Counted from the first letter of the stretch, positions 21,301 to 35,700 are shown. The stretch: DNA of 64,000 nt from Congeria kusceri (GCA_027627225.1 CM051034.1:14809480-14873479), one strand, 5' to 3'. Numbers and translations: made by a program. The notes: generated by a model not told the origin, from the sequence alone.

Positions 21301-24300
21301 AAAACCTAATCTCGATGACGATTTCTGTATGATTTTATTTTGGAAACATTTTTTACATACCCGGTATACAATAATTTCATATTGGTATGTGCATTGAATT
21401 GACAAAATTTCAACTGTTCACATATTGCGGTGTATGATAAGTCCTTAAAAGGCACTTGATGAAATCTTCGTTACGTGTTACTCTACCAAAATATCTGGCG
21501 GTAAGCTCTACAATGTTACACTAAAGTTATTACAAATCAGGGCTTTCATTAACTTTTGAAATCTGGAAGTTTGAACTTCCTAGCCTCTGATTTTGGAAGT
21601 TTTGCTCATTATATTTGGAAGCTTCAACAATAAGTCCTGAGCATTTCAGAAATGTAATAAAGTATAAAATTCATGGTTTGTTTAATGTCATTTCTCATTC
21701 GTCAGGTGTTTATAATATCAACACTATATTTTGCTTCGACAAATTTATTGTCATATATTTTCTATATTGGAACAGAGTTCTCGGTAACGCGAGATTCAGC
21801 GTTTTAGGACGCGAACTTTTCTGAAACTGACGCCACAACATCCAGGGTCAGATTCTAGGACGCGTCAATATCCGGTTGCGTACGCATGTTTTTTCAATAC
21901 ACTGAATGATCACTCATGCTTATTAACCTTGCTATCAACACATTCAATTGTTGGGCTACTGCAGCTGTATGTCCATTATCGATAAAATCTGCGTAGGCGG
22001 AGTCGGGATTACTTCAGCTAACCACTCCGCCAATAAAATCGCGCATATTTTCAGTGGCACTTTTTCAGTGTGAGCGACAGCATCTGAGTCATGGCTCGTT
22101 TTAATTAATTCAGGGGCACAGTAAAGGGGGTATTGTTTGTAACAAGTTCAATTTCGGCATGTGTGTTCTTTGGAACGTGTGAAAGGTAGACGTCGAGAGT
22201 AAAGACACGGTCTTTAAGAAGTGCAAATTCGCGACTAATTAGGCTAATAAAAATTACATCTTATTTACTGAAATAATAAAACTGAGATGGACGGCGTTAA
22301 TTGGAATGCTCCAATTTCCAAGCGTTTCATTAAACAGATATTGTCAGTTTATATTCAGAAATTTGTTTCGTCAGGACGTTTATTTAATACAGTATATTTT
22401 TATAGTGTTTATTCAGGAGTTTCACTGGCCCAAAAAAAGTTGTCGCTACCAAAATTCGCCACTTTTAGAAATACACTTACCATGATGCCGATTAAAGAAA
22501 TTTCGGTACTAATTATTCGTCTTTGTCCTATAATCTCACTAATTGATTGTTCAAGATCATATGTCGGCGTAATCACCATCCGTTAATCCGCTAATTACCC
22601 ACCAATAAAGTTGTCAATTGCTTTAAAAACATCATGCAACAATAACACGGTTCAGTGACTCCATTTATGCACTCTGACCTGTGGGTTGCTTATGTTATCA
22701 AAAATCAACACTGTCAACAGACAGACGCTGGCCGCTTATGTCTGGCTCGCAGTACATTCTTGTATTGGATATAAATGGACAAAATATTGTTGTCGCCACG
22801 TAAAATCGCCACTTTTGAAATTTTGTCGCCGCAAATTGTGGCAAATATTATTATTATCATCATTATTTTATTTATAACTGTCATATATTTTATAAATGCA
22901 TAAATTGTAAAAATTTCATTCACTTTCACGCGTCACATACTTAAATTTTATTTCTTTTCTATTTGGGCCTCCTACCTTTTAGAGTTGAGTCCACACAATT
23001 TTGGGAACTTCACGTGTACGTACGTACTGACGGACAACTGCAACAAATAATGCCTCCCACTTTTTGGAGACATAACAATAAACAGATAATATATAGGCCT
23101 ATTATCTTTGTTCCACCAACATTCAGTCATACGGTGAGGGAATGTATATAAAAATATATATTTATGTTAATATTTTATAATATAAAATAAATCTAGGAGA
23201 CCGTTCGACCGTTTTTCATCAACACACATATAACTACCAAAGAAATGTATCGGTTCATAAGTGCATGATTGTTTTGGTACAACACGCTGCTCAAACGACG
23301 AAAAGGCCGATCACTGTATTTTGTTGTAGTTTTTCTTTGGGTAAATAAAATGAATTTTTCATTCCGCACTCCTTATCAGTTTTCATTGCAAAGGATACAC
23401 AATTTTTGGGAAAATTTAGATGTGTTTGAAACTTGGACTAATAAAATTATTCTACAAGCATCCCGTATCAAGTAAGCTGTCCTTATTGACGTAGTAAGCA
23501 TAGCTTTATGATATTTCGGTGTCCATTTGCTCCAGAAACATTTTATTTTGATAATATTACTATTAAAAGTTGCCGCCTGGATTGTGGGCAGCGTGTTGGT
23601 ATGAAAACTATCCTTGACAATTGCAACTCCCAGCGACCCCGAGGGTCATATCGCTGGGAGTTGTAATGTTGCAACTATCACTAATTTATATTACGACTGT
23701 TTGGACATTTGGACTTTACTGACAAGACTACATTCAGATATTTCAAACTTCCAATAATATGTTGTCATTTTGAATTCCCAGGGACTTTGATATAACAAAG
23801 TTTAGCTGTATATTATTTGTAAAGCCTCAAGGTACTAAAATTCAACTATTTTTTCACCATAAAATGATAATGCAGTCAACATGCCATAAAACTCTCATTC
23901 TATTTCATTGAAGAAGATGATGAGCTGACTGCATAAAACTGTCAAAGAAACGTTACAACGTAAAACTACGTTTTTTTATCATTATGAGTTCATTCCTGTA
24001 GATATTACATATTTTCGCGATGTACGTAACAAAGAAACGAGCTGTAAAATGTAGCTACAGATGTTTGGTCGTAGTGTTTGTACATATGTTAACTTAGTCG
24101 ACAAGGAAACAGTGAACTAAAATCTTTTCATCCAATGAAAGTATCTTTTATACCTTTTTCGATAAGAATCCCCGACGTCAATGCGGTGTCGCTTCATTTT
24201 TTCACTAAAAGGTCAGACAACTCTAATAGTTTTTAATTTATGGGTCAGAACGGTCAAAACGGCCCAACAAAACAATGGCTTACATTTACAAACATTTTAT

Positions 24301-24470
24301 CAAAAAAACTATCAAATACACATTCAGTTAAGACAAGTAATCACACAACTAACAAAAGTTTATATACACAAAACAGCAAGATTAAAAAAAATACATGCAT
24401 GCTTAAAAAAGCAAATTCTTCACAGCAGAAAAATCTTTGAGTAACGAATGATTTAATACTAAGTCATATA
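18301..24470. other. intergenic DNA, no gene recognised
   Basis: AT-rich, with scattered low-copy repeats: related AGGGAT-ATCCTAG words at 19025 and 20225, GTCGC--C--AA-TCGCCACTTTT at 22440 and 22790, and a hairpin at 23624-23663. No supported exon on either strand. Confidence 0.4.
23624..23663. repeat. 13-bp perfect stem-loop
   Basis: CAACTCCCAGCGA (23624-23636) pairs with TCGCTGGGAGTTG (23651-23663) across a 14-nt loop. Confidence 0.8.
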
Positions 24471-24476
24471 TTTATT
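24471..24476 (-). promoter_or_regulatory. polyadenylation signal for the candidate minus-strand gene
   Basis: AATAAA on the minus strand (TTTATT on plus), about 110 nt downstream of the stop at 24585. Confidence 0.4.
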
Positions 24477-24584
24477 TATAACATATTTAAGTCATCTCTT
24501 CAAAAAAGACAACACTGTCAATCACTGTATCACATGAGAAACATGCTGACAAATAAAGAAACATAGGTTCTATTTATCCTGACA

Positions 24585-24698
24585 TTAACAATATACTTCT
24601 ATTGCACCTGGAGTCACAAAGTCTTGAGCAGACACAAGATGTACACGTGGGCCGTTGAAGATTTGGTTCAGACTACAGAGTGCATTATAAAGCACGAC
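24585..24698 (-). CDS. candidate terminal exon of the same unrecognised gene
   Basis: Preceded by TTTTGAACTTTAG, a 37-codon frame reads VVLYNALCSLNQIFNGPRVH then LVSAQDFVTPGAIEVYC, ending TAA at 24585. It is followed by about 110 nt and an AATAAA signal (24471-24476, minus strand), as a last exon would be. The function is unknown. Confidence 0.42.
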   Translation of the reverse strand, partial: VVLYNALCSLNQIFNGPRVHLVSAQDFVTPGAIEVYC

Positions 24699-24741
24699 CT
24701 AAAGTTCAAAATTGTGTTGTTAACCCATTAATTATGAACTC

Positions 24742-24900
24742 TTAAAGGTCTTTTCTAGAGGTGTTCCCGGGTTTCTCCCCCTGAACCAAAATTTCTTCTA
24801 CTTTACAACGCATCCTCCAGTCCTTCCAGATCCATAATAAGTGGCTATACATTTGCACACTAATCTCGCATATCAGTCCTGCAATAGTTGTTGGCAGCTC
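24742..24900 (-). CDS. candidate coding exon of an unrecognised gene
   Basis: After a good acceptor (TTATGTTTGTTTCAAG) an open frame of 52 codons reads ELPTTIAGLICEISVQMYSH, LLWIWKDWRMRCKVEEILVQ and a short tail, then TAA. Composition and codon mix look like real protein, but I do not recognise the family. No strong GTRAGT donor is visible. GTAAAG or GTAGAA near 24815 could splice to the block at 24698. It may instead be the terminal exon or a decayed copy. Confidence 0.4.
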   Translation of the reverse strand, partial: ELPTTIAGLICEISVQMYSHLLWIWKDWRMRCKVEEILVQGEKPGNTSRKDL

Positions 24901-25179
24901 CTTGAAACAAACATAAATGAGAAATAATAAATGAGAAAACATTTAATTTCGTGTACTTTCGAACAGACATTTTTTAATTTCTTATTTCGTGTACTTGAAA
25001 CTGACATTGTTTTATAAAAGCGTAAATAATTATGTGAAAATATTTAACTTCGTGCATTTAAAACTGACAATATTTTCTTTACAGAAGATTGATAATTTAA
25101 GAAAAGAAGGCCTGTCTGTAAATCTAGTATTAATAAGTTGAGAATATTCAATCACATTAGGGTATTGATAAAGGTATTT

Positions 25180-25606
25180 CAAAATATATTTTTCTTTCTT
25201 TTTTCAAATACGAATATACAAATAGGTAATGAAATTCATCCCCTTACAAATTATTGTTATAGAAGGTACAAAAACGAAGGTTCCTTTCAATATTATGAAA
25301 ACGACCATGTTCAATGGGTATTTTATGATTGGTACATATAAACTTGCAAAATATCAAAGATAGTTCAAATGGTAAAATATTAAAATAATCTTCGTAATCA
25401 AACTTCTGTTTATAAATTCTATAAATCAGACAGTTACTTAAATTTTTATTAATATCTTGCCAATTTTGTGTATATTGATCTCTATTTCTTGTACTAACAA
25501 CGCTTTTAAACTGAGATAAAAGTGGGACTTTTTTATCAATAAAATCATTTGACAAACCAAGGTTGTTCAATGACTGTTGTACAAATGCATGCCAAGGAAA
25601 ACACAT
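25180..25606 (-). pseudogene. LINE C-terminal remnant
   Basis: The minus-strand frame contains RNRDQYTQNWQDINKNLSNC, FEL..IFCKFICTNHKIPIE and HNIERNLRFC. After an in-frame stop it continues GDEFHYLF. This pattern (N-H-K-PIE-GR, RxC, GDEFH) is the C-terminal tail that follows the reverse transcriptase in non-LTR retrotransposons common in molluscs. It is broken by a stop, the second cysteine pair is missing and no RT core is present, so it is a dead 3' fragment. Confidence 0.6.
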
Positions 25607-26593
25607 ACTGGTAGAGTCAACACTATGCAGTTTATATCAAAATCTAGACAACAAAAAAAAGGACATGTTTTAAAAGTTAACACAAATAATTAAGGGTATC
25701 GGGTCAACTCGGCTCGAATACTAATTCGGCCCGGTCATATTCGGTCCGGTCCAACTCTTCATAAAATATGAAAATGGGAATGTTTTGGACACGTTTTAGA
25801 AGGCGTTAGAAACCGCACAAAGGGTGTGAAATGTAGTGAATGCATTGGTACTAAAGTGTGCCACCGAAATAGAAAAAATCCATTTTCAGTTCCGTTTATA
25901 ATATTTCATTCAACACAAGCAATACGTATGTGAAAAAAGGTTTACAAAATACAAAGTTTGAAATGCATACCCATCAAAATCGAAATGCTTTGCATGGGAG
26001 TCGAGAATTAACAAATGGGCCGTTCTGCTTCATTTTTATCTTTATTAATTGTAAATACTTTTTACATGTGTATGTTAATATAATTATGTATTGGAAAATA
26101 CCATAATGTTTAAACAACGAATCAAATATCATTACATCTCTAGCAACATTGTCAGACGTAAATAATAATCATATGAACCTAACAAATTAACCAATAAGTA
26201 TAGAAAAGGGGACAGTGAACTTAGAAACAAATAGCACTCAGCAGACTCTGAATATTAATTTTCTGGGGATTCCCAAATATTATTAAGTACCCTATTCTCA
26301 ATCTATAACGACATAGGCATAATTCCTAATTCACCATAGAGCATGCAGTAATGAATGCTTGGTTTTAGTTTTAATACAATTTACAATACCTCAGTTGAAA
26401 CTGATTAATAAAGGTACTAACATTATTCGTATGTGTTCGTGTAATTTTTACATAAATATACACTTAACACAAATTGGCGCGTGGTGCTGTCGATGATGCG
26501 CGTGCAAAAAAACTGAATATAAATCAATTGAACAACAAGTGCTGGAGTGGAAATTAAGATATTGATGACAAAACCTGAGGGGTAATTTTGTAC

Positions 26594-26635
26594 CTGCTTG
26601 GCTGCTACAGTAGATCTGTATGGCCGGTTTGACAT
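26594..26635 (-). CDS. possible first exon divergent from DDX56
   Basis: ATG at 26635 reads MSNRPYRSTVAAKQ to a CAG|GTACAA donor, phase 0. It lies 95 bp from the DDX56 start on the opposite strand. It could be the start of the candidate gene ending at 24585, but the exons in between were not found. Weak evidence. Confidence 0.22.
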
Positions 26636-26730
26636 GCAACCGGTTTGACCTATTTGGTCAAAAACAAACGTTTCCGATAAAAACAACGAGGAAAACAACA
26701 TCATTTGAGTGTTCATCCATATTTTCCTCA
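26636..26730. promoter_or_regulatory. likely DDX56 promoter / 5' UTR, possibly bidirectional
   Basis: The 95 bp between the DDX56 ATG and the possible divergent ATG. No TATA box is obvious. Placement is by position only. Confidence 0.3.
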
Positions 26731-26799
26731 ATGGCAGACGATGATAACTCTAAGCTTGTTGAGTTTCATGAAATGGGCCTTGATGATCGATTGCTTAAG
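26731..26799 (+). CDS. DDX56: DDX56 exon 1
   Basis: Starts at ATG 26731 and encodes 23 residues, [20 protein letters not shown] then LLK. The donor is [24 protein letters not shown] across the junction is the conserved start of the Q-motif region, which fixes this start. Confidence 0.92.
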
Positions 26800-29700
26800 G
26801 TAAATGCGATATAAATATGATGATTTGTAATCAAGTTAAGAGTTGTTATATGATTTCGCGACAAAAAATAAGTCGTGCACTGCATCTTTCAGGGTATTTC
26901 GTAGTCTAATTCATGAGACGCGCAGCGAACTTAGTGTTACTTTTTATATAGGGCTAAATTGGCTGGAACGTCTCATCGCCGAAAGACTATATGTGGTGGG
27001 AACCTAAAATTTTAAATTTTCAAAAAATTATATTATTTGCTACAATAAAGTTATATGTCAACGTATTTTACTTAAACAACACCTAAACTGCATAACATGT
27101 GCCAAAATTAAATATGAGTTTATTTGCGATTTTAAACTTTTGTATAAATCTATATTCACGTACTAGGGAAAGATCTTGGATTAAAACAGGTACAGGGTGC
27201 TGATAAAAATGAGCAGGGTGGAAAGCTGGACCAGTTTCTTGACATAATCTAAAAATTTGCTAAATCCAGGATTTTCAAGAGTCTACTGCTTCTAATAAAG
27301 GCTTTTAAGCATTGTCTATTAATTTGTCCATTGAATATTTGCAAAATATATTTAATTTCAAAAGATCATACATGCCATAAATTGTTCAGGCCAAAACGGG
27401 ACATTGACAAAAAATCGTGGGGACATTTGACATTTAAGGGGGACACCGTTAAAAAGTTAACGTAATTTACTCACAATGAAGTTTTTCATTGTTGTCCATA
27501 ATGTGTAACATAAATATTTTCAACTATATAGTAATGATAACATCACGTATGAAAATGCGTGTAATAAAATATAAGATATATATAAATATAATAAAATCGT
27601 AATCCAGAACGCCTATCTGAATTTTACTGTTCAAGCGACGTAAACACAAGTTCTATTCATAGTCAAGATGCACATTCATTGTATGTAAACTCTGTGTTAT
27701 GCTAGAAAAGCGCGGGAAAATTATGCCGATATGTACAACGCCACGTCATCCGCATGGAAAGCGTGGGTATACTGACCGCGATATAAAAATGTTGTAGCGC
27801 ACAGAATTGTGAATCTTTACTTTTACAAAATTGGGTATCGGTATCTCGAATGATGGGCAGTACATATTGTTACTCCGTCTGTTGTCACCATAAACATTTC
27901 CTTTACAATAACAAGCAGTTATGCAGTATCGATAATTTTATTGTCTTTCAGATAGGTTAGTATTGATTTATGACATACAGTTACTGTAAACGACCTCCAC
28001 ATGTAGCACGTTTTCACGACCCATTGCTGTAATTTGGCTGCTAACCAGAGCGACAGCCAAGAAAAGACGTTGCCATGGATGGCATGCGCGATATTAGCTG
28101 ATGACGTCAAACTGTTACACTCTGATGTTGCGTGGGTCGGGTGATTGTTTTTCGCATAATACAGGTGTCAATGACTACCATTGTAAGCGGGAAAATCCGG
28201 ACCAAACTGGACAATAATTACTGCTCCTCTTTGATGCGCGGTTGACGGGCATTGTTTTCATAGGGACCCAGTAAGAGATTAACGATGTGAAGTTAATTGT
28301 TTACCCAATAAAGCACACTAACATCGATTTTTTGTGGTTGACCGAGACAAAATGCATCTGAGCGGGAAGCTGGGACAAACCTCGCGAAAGCGAGATGGGT
28401 ACGTATGGCATGTATGCAAAAGATAGACAACATTTCTGCATTGACCAGCCCAGAGGGGCAGCTGGTGGAACCAAAAAGGTGCAGGGTGCAGTACCCTGCT
28501 ATTTCATTCTAGATCTTTTCCTATGTACGGACCACCATGTTTACCTCGCCTTGTTTAACCCTTCAAATATGCTTCAACCAATTGGATGATGAATGATAGA
28601 ATTGAATGACCATTGGAAATGATGCAATCATTTCAGTGTAGCAGAATACTGATTAAAGTTTACACAGTGGAAGACAGCGAGATGTGTTTAAAATGCAATG
28701 AATGGTGGGTAGGTTTAAAATGGTGTTGCATCCAAAATGTGTTATCGTACAAATATTTATGAAACATTATTGAGGAATAAATGTTCTTTGCAGGTATGTA
28801 AATTTCATTAAGAAATATTAATGCAAACCATATCAGCACATGAAAGTAGCGACCAAAATCCAGTCGCCATCTATAGACATGTAGGGAGAAATTTCCACCA
28901 CAGAATTGGTCTTTCCCCGGTTAGGCCCTCGGGCCAATATTGCCCATATAAAAAGTAGCTCAATATTGGCACAGGGCCTAACTTGCTATGCTAGGTCTTT
29001 CAGTGATTTTGGTAATAGGTAAAGATCTATGATCCAGAAAGATACAGGGTGCTGCTAAAAAGGAGCAGGGTGTAAAACCGGAGCAGTTTGATGATATTTT
29101 CTAATAATTTACTAAATACAGTATTTTCATGAGTATAAAGGTTTATTAGCATAATCATTCATGTGTCATTGAATATTTGCAAAAATATATTGCATATCAA
29201 AAGATATTTATCATTTCTGTGTTGACCAGCCCAGAGGGGAAGCAGGGGAGAACCAGAACGGAGCAGGGTGTAGCGCCCTGCCATTACGCTCTAGATCTTT
29301 CCCTAGTTAAATTTGAGTATTCTTTTTATATTAGGTGAATATGTCTTTTTCTGGTCAAAACTTACATGTGTACATAATTTTTTGGAGAACTTCCAGTTGT
29401 AGTGTTTTATCCAGACCTTATCAGCGCGGCGCCGTCCACGCCCCTTTATTGATCCGCCACCCTGCCCTTTTCAAAGGCAATTAGCGCGTTGTGCCCTCTT
29501 ATGTATCGACTGTATTGATTGTTAACGAGGGCCCTTTGTGATGGCATGTTATTATAAACTAATCTGTGACCAGCTGATAAGATCAGCTGTAGGGGGCAGT
29601 CAGCGTACAAGTTTGTGTCCAGATACAATAAAATCATGCTGATTTTGTTTTAAAAATGAGCGTAAATTGTCTGCTTTTAACAGACTCGTTTTCACATGCA

Positions 29701-32700
29701 ATTTCTAACATGTTTTTTGTTTCGTGAATTTTTATGATGAACATGACAACAAAGGGCAGAATGCATATAATTGTAGACTAAATGTGGTCTTTATTCATAA
29801 ACTATGAAAAAATACATGTGTGTACAATTTTTCTTCCAATAATAACCAAAAATATAAAAAAAACCTAATTGCAGAACTAGCTTTAATTTGGGACAAACAT
29901 ATTCAGATAAATCATTTCAATCCGAATAATTTTTCTGATCTTTGCGAATGATATAACTTAATAATAAGAAGAACTTATAATATTGGAAAATTACAATGTG
30001 TTAATGAATTGACTTAATAATCATCAAATATATAAAAAAAAACAATCAGTAATAATTCAAGCAAAACTATTTAAATCTAATGTGTCCTTTTTACAGTTCC
30101 ACAGTGCACAAAATGCTCCTTTTCCAAATCAAGCACCATGCCCCTCTGCCCTTTTACATTGAACACTAAGTTGCAGGGTTTCGAGAAATAATTTAATCTA
30201 CTTCTAATGTTCATATGACGATACAATCTAGGCTAAAGGAATAATACATTAAACTACTAAATTGGTTCTATTCTGTTATGGGTTGGAATATACCATTGTA
30301 ATAATTCAACATAAAAATTCAACTATTTCATGATTTATCTGCAATAATGAATTACAGTCCTCATCAATTTATTTTTGGTACATTTATTTAATTAAAAACT
30401 AATGGCTTACAGTTAACTTTAAAGTCAGAGTAGTGACAATCTTGCAAATGTCCTTATAATGTAATAGAGAACAATTAGAGCTATTAATGTTTACTGGGTA
30501 GCAAATTATTGATCAGCTGTTAACATTCACACCAAGAGATTGAGCGTTGTTGTTTGTATTTTCTTTACTACTAAAAATGATATGACATGCTGTTAGTTTT
30601 TAAGTGGCACATGACAAATTGTACTAATCAGTTGTCAATTTTAATTTCAGGCCATATCAAAACTGGGCTGGTCATCGCCCACACCAATTCAGGAGAGAGC
30701 AATACCTCTGGCTTTAGAAGGCAAAGACATTTTGGCCCAAGCTAGAACAGGATCTGGAAAGACAGGAGCATTTTCTGTGCCAATTATTCAGAAAGTGTTA
30801 ACATCCAAGCAGGTGTGCATCTTCGCATACGAGCAATGAAAATGTTGTCAACGATATTTGTGAACAGTTCTGTGGATGGGTTTAGTACTTTAGTAGTAAA
30901 TATTTCATTTCTTTTTTAAAACACCAACAACTTAAGCTTTAGTGAGTGCCCTAGCTAGTGTTCATACTTAACCATAGTGACAATATTTCAGGTACACAAT
31001 GTTCATAAATATCCTAACATCAATGACATTTTATTTCAGAATGCAACAGAACAGTGTGTGAAGGCACTCATTCTGACTCCCACAAAAGAATTATGCAGCC
31101 AGGCTTACAAGAATATACTGGTAAAAATTGATTTTACTGACATTGAATGAATAAATCTTACGTATATTTAATATTTTCAATTAGACAAACATGGGTATAT
31201 GTGGTTATGAATTATTTGACAAATCAGGAATATATGTTATGTATCGGAATGCTAATAATAGTGCAGTCTTCAAAATCTGTTTTTGCAGCTTGCAGCTTTG
31301 TAACCCAGCAATCTTTCAAATTTAAAAGATGATACATGTACCATTTTTTGTAAAAAAGTGTTAAACATTTTTTTGTTGGAAATAGTGCTCAAAAGTGGTG
31401 ATTTTAACAAGCTGTTATAAATAAAAATAACCTACACATTTTTCTACCAAGCATGAGTATTTAACAATGGTTTGAATATATAACAGGAACTCATCGCATG
31501 CTGTTCTCGAGAAGTAAAGTGCGTGGATGTTTCCCCCCAAGTGCCACTTCCATCTCAGAGGTAACGGGGCCAGTATTCACAAAGCTCCTAAGGGAAATCT
31601 TAACTCAAGTTGTTCTTGAGTTACAATTTCAAATCAGATTTTTAATGTGAAATACTCGATAATTAATATTCACATTATGGTAGATAAGAAGATTATGTTC
31701 ACTATGTTTTAAAAAATCAAACATTCAATGCATTTTGGATTACAAATGAAATGGCGACAGACTTAAGATATTTTTGGATTTTAAGAAAAATACTTTAGTT
31801 TTCACTACCATGCATTTAAATACTGACCCAATTTTTGAACTTTTTAAGGCTATCTTGTACTTATTTTATTATATGTCTGTAAAGTTTAAAAAGAAAAATA
31901 TGTAAAAATATTGAATAGATCATTGCGGCAACAGCCATATATAAGATTGTTTGTATTATTATACCCCCACAAGCGAAGTTTAGGGGGGGTATATAGTAGT
32001 GAGCTTGTCGGTCTGTTGGTTTTTTGGCTTCCGGATGATAACTCAAGAAGGGCTTGACATATTCATATAATTTTTGGAAAACGTGTAACATCATAAAATA
32101 CAGGTCAAGTTTGACTTTGGTTACAAAGCACTAAATTTTGAGTTATGGCCCCTTTTAGGCTTAAATTCCCTAAAAACATGGTTTCCGGACAATAACTCAA
32201 GAATGGCTTGACATATTCAAACAAGGTTTGGTAAACATGTGTAGCATCATAAAATACGGGTTGAGTTCAACTTTGGTTACAAACCACTAAATTTTAACAG
32301 AATTATTGCGCCTTTTTGACTTAAATTCCCTAAAATTCTGGTTTCTGACGATAACGCAACAATGGCTTGACATATTCAAATAATTCTTGGTATACATGCG
32401 TAGCATTATAAAATACGGGTTAAGTTCGACTTTGGTTACAAACCACTAAATTTTTACAGAGGGGTGGCGGCGTCAACTTTTTGTTTCCTCTCTCTATTAC
32501 TCGAGAACGAATTGAGCTATTGTAATGAAACTTCATACATAGATACATTATATCGAGGCCTCGCTTGGGATTGCATATGGGGTCAAGGTCACCGTTACTA
32601 AAAATAGAAAAACGGTTTCCACTCAATAACTTGAGAATGCATTGAGATATTTATTGAAACTTCATACATAGATACCTTATATCGAGACCGCTCTTGGGAT

Positions 32701-35700
32701 TGCATATGGGGTGGGTGGGGTCAAGGTCACTGTTACTAAAAATAGAAAAACGGTTTCCGCTCAATAACTTAAGAATGCATTGAGATATTTTAATGAAACT
32801 TCATACATAGATACCTTATATCGAGACCTCTCTTGGGATTGCATATGGGGTGGGTGGGGTCAAGGTCACCATTACTATAAATAGAAAAACAGTTTCCACT
32901 CAATAACTTGAAAAGGCATTGAGATATTTTAATGAAACTTTATACATAGATACCTTATATTGAGATCTTGGTTGGGATTGCATATGGGGGGTGTCAGGGT
33001 CAAGATCACCATTACTAAAACTAGAAAAACAGGTTCCGCTCAATAAATTGAGAACGTATTGAGATATTTTAATGAAACTTCATATGTAGATACTGCATAT
33101 TGAGATTTGCTTGGGATTGCATAAGGGGTGGATGGGGTCAAGGTCACCATGACTAAAAATAGATAAAAAGTTTCCACTCAATACCTAGAAAACAAATTGA
33201 GGTATTTTAATGAAACTTCATATGTAGATACCTTATATCTAGACTTCTCTTGTGATTGCATATGGACTATGGAGTGGGTGGGGTCAAGGTCACCTTTACT
33301 AAAAATAAAAAAACAGTTTTCACTCAATAACTTAAGAACTTATTTAGATATTTTAATGAAACTTCATATGTAGATACCTTATATTGAGACCTCTCTTTGG
33401 ATTGCAAGGTCAAGGTCACCATTTTCTAGCCATAGGTGTATGACCTTCACCTTGCATCCAGAACTTTCTGTCATTATTGTGCTGACTTACGCATTTCATG
33501 GAATTTCCACATTTCTTGTTAAATTATGTTTGGTACACAGGTGTAACATCACAAAATACAGGTCAAGTTCAACTTCAGTTACAAACTACTACATGTTGAC
33601 ACAGTTATGGCTCCTATTGAAATTAAATATTTCCAAACACACTGTTAAACATTTACAAATTGAAGCATTCTCTCTTTGTCTATTTCTTTCAAATGGATGC
33701 CATAGTTTTGTCAAGGCCATATTGTGGGGGTATATGCATCAGTCATGTGACAATTCTAGTTTGTACTCCTAACAAACAGTTATGTTATTCTAATACTATG
33801 CAAATTCTCCATACATGTACACTTAAAGATTGTAAAAGAAATAATTTACTAAATTAACCTATCCAATCCTTATTTTAGACCAATGCTGTCAGAGAAGCCA
33901 GACATAGTGGTGGGTACACCAAGTCGAGTGTTGGCCCATCTCCAGGCTGGGAACCTGAACATACGAGACTCTCTGGAGATGATAGTTATAGACGAGGCGG
34001 ATCTCATGTTTTCGTTCGGATATGAAGACAATGTTAAAGCTATACTGGGGTAAGATTTAGTGAAGTCATATTCTCACTTTCGGTAAGTAAAGATGCAGAT
34101 TTAACCCATTTCTGTGCATTTTGCATTTTGTTAAGTCGTTAATTAGTGTCATAGCTTGAGTTTAAAGTGCGTATACTTGTATAATCATAGGCATCTGACT
34201 GGAAGAATTCTAAGTAAGCCGTCTCATGCATGAACCCCTTCTTACAGTCAGATGCCCAAGATATACCAGGCGTTTCTGATGTCAGCCACACTGGGGGACG
34301 ATGTGCGGGCACTGAAAAAGATGGTCCTCCATAATGCTGTGAGTAGTGCACCACATGTAATAACATGTTATTGTAACAACCCTATCTTTACACAATTTTT
34401 TTTCCAGCCCCTTAATATTTGGACATGTTTGAAAGTTGAATTCTTTCAAGACCCTAAATATTGGAGAAAATTTGTGTATGTGTCCCAATACTTATTAGGC
34501 CTATGGTATGTAATAACTATACTTAATTGTTCACACAATTCTCAACAACTTGATATATAAACTAATTAAAGGTGTGTTACATAATTATGATGTAAGGGTG
34601 TTAAATTTACAAAAATGTACAGTGCTACTTATTGTGTATGCTTGTTAATGTCTGGAGAAAAAACTAGTTACCTACCACATAAATAGATAATATATGGTTG
34701 GTGACGTTTGATATCATGTGATATCAGACGAGTCCGATATGGCGTAGGAAAAAGGCGAGGCTTTATATTCTAGAATATATTCTATTTATTATGCCACGTT
34801 TTTTCAAATATTGTTTTTATAATTAATTAATTAAATCGCAAACATTTTGCAATTTACAGTACAACACAATATGCAAATGAGACAGCCTGATGGCGTCTAC
34901 TTGCGTCGATGCATAGTTATGCCTAAAAAATAGTTCTTGTTAAAATCATCAACAATTTAACATTTTAAAACACATTTAACCAATAAACAAAAAAATGAAG
35001 CGAGAAATTGCTACTTATTGGACATTGAACATGATATAAATACATTTACGTCATTTTATCTATTAACACACACAAGAAGAAGACTGCAGTCGACATAACG
35101 ATTAGGTACTTTTCAACTGTTTGCAGTATGTGTGTAATGTGAAGGAATATTCAACAATGAAACAAATTTAAGAGTAAAACAACCCGTGGATTTATTATCA
35201 AGTGAATCGTTATTCAACTTTTCTATCAGTGCATAATGTTGAGATGTTGACGATTGCTCTGAAAAACTATTCCCCACACGCGATGTAAAACTGGGTGGGG
35301 AAAGCAACTGCCCTCAGGATTCGGAGATGCAGCCTGCCGTGTTTGTGATGTAAGCCGCATAATATTGGTGGGACAGCAATGGGTATCACAGAGCGTCTGT
35401 ATCACGTGCTTCCTGGCGGAGTCAGCAAGTGGTGAGTGTCCTGGTAATACCATCTTGAGTGCACAAATAAAAGTCAAATTATAACCCTTTGCCTTATTAT
35501 TTGCCTTACAGTATGCAATAAACATTTTAGAGCCATAGGAGCCTACTGAGTATATATCTATGTAAATATTTATAGAATGAATTAAGTCATTTATTCACAT
35601 ATGCTGTTTTGTTAATGTCATTGTGAGTTATGTTCAAAAGGTGACAGAATTTCTTACATATTTTCAGGTTCACAGCAGTGAAAACAAAAAGTTGACACAC

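Noticed and set aside
34252..34560. 102-codon frame as a separate gene
   Set aside because: Its first 29 codons are DDX56 exon 6 and the rest is intron read-through after a GTGAGT donor.
35226..35525. 99-codon minus-strand frame in DDX56 intron 6 as a gene
   Set aside because: No recognised family, no splice signals and no neighbours. Kept only as an unexplained stretch.
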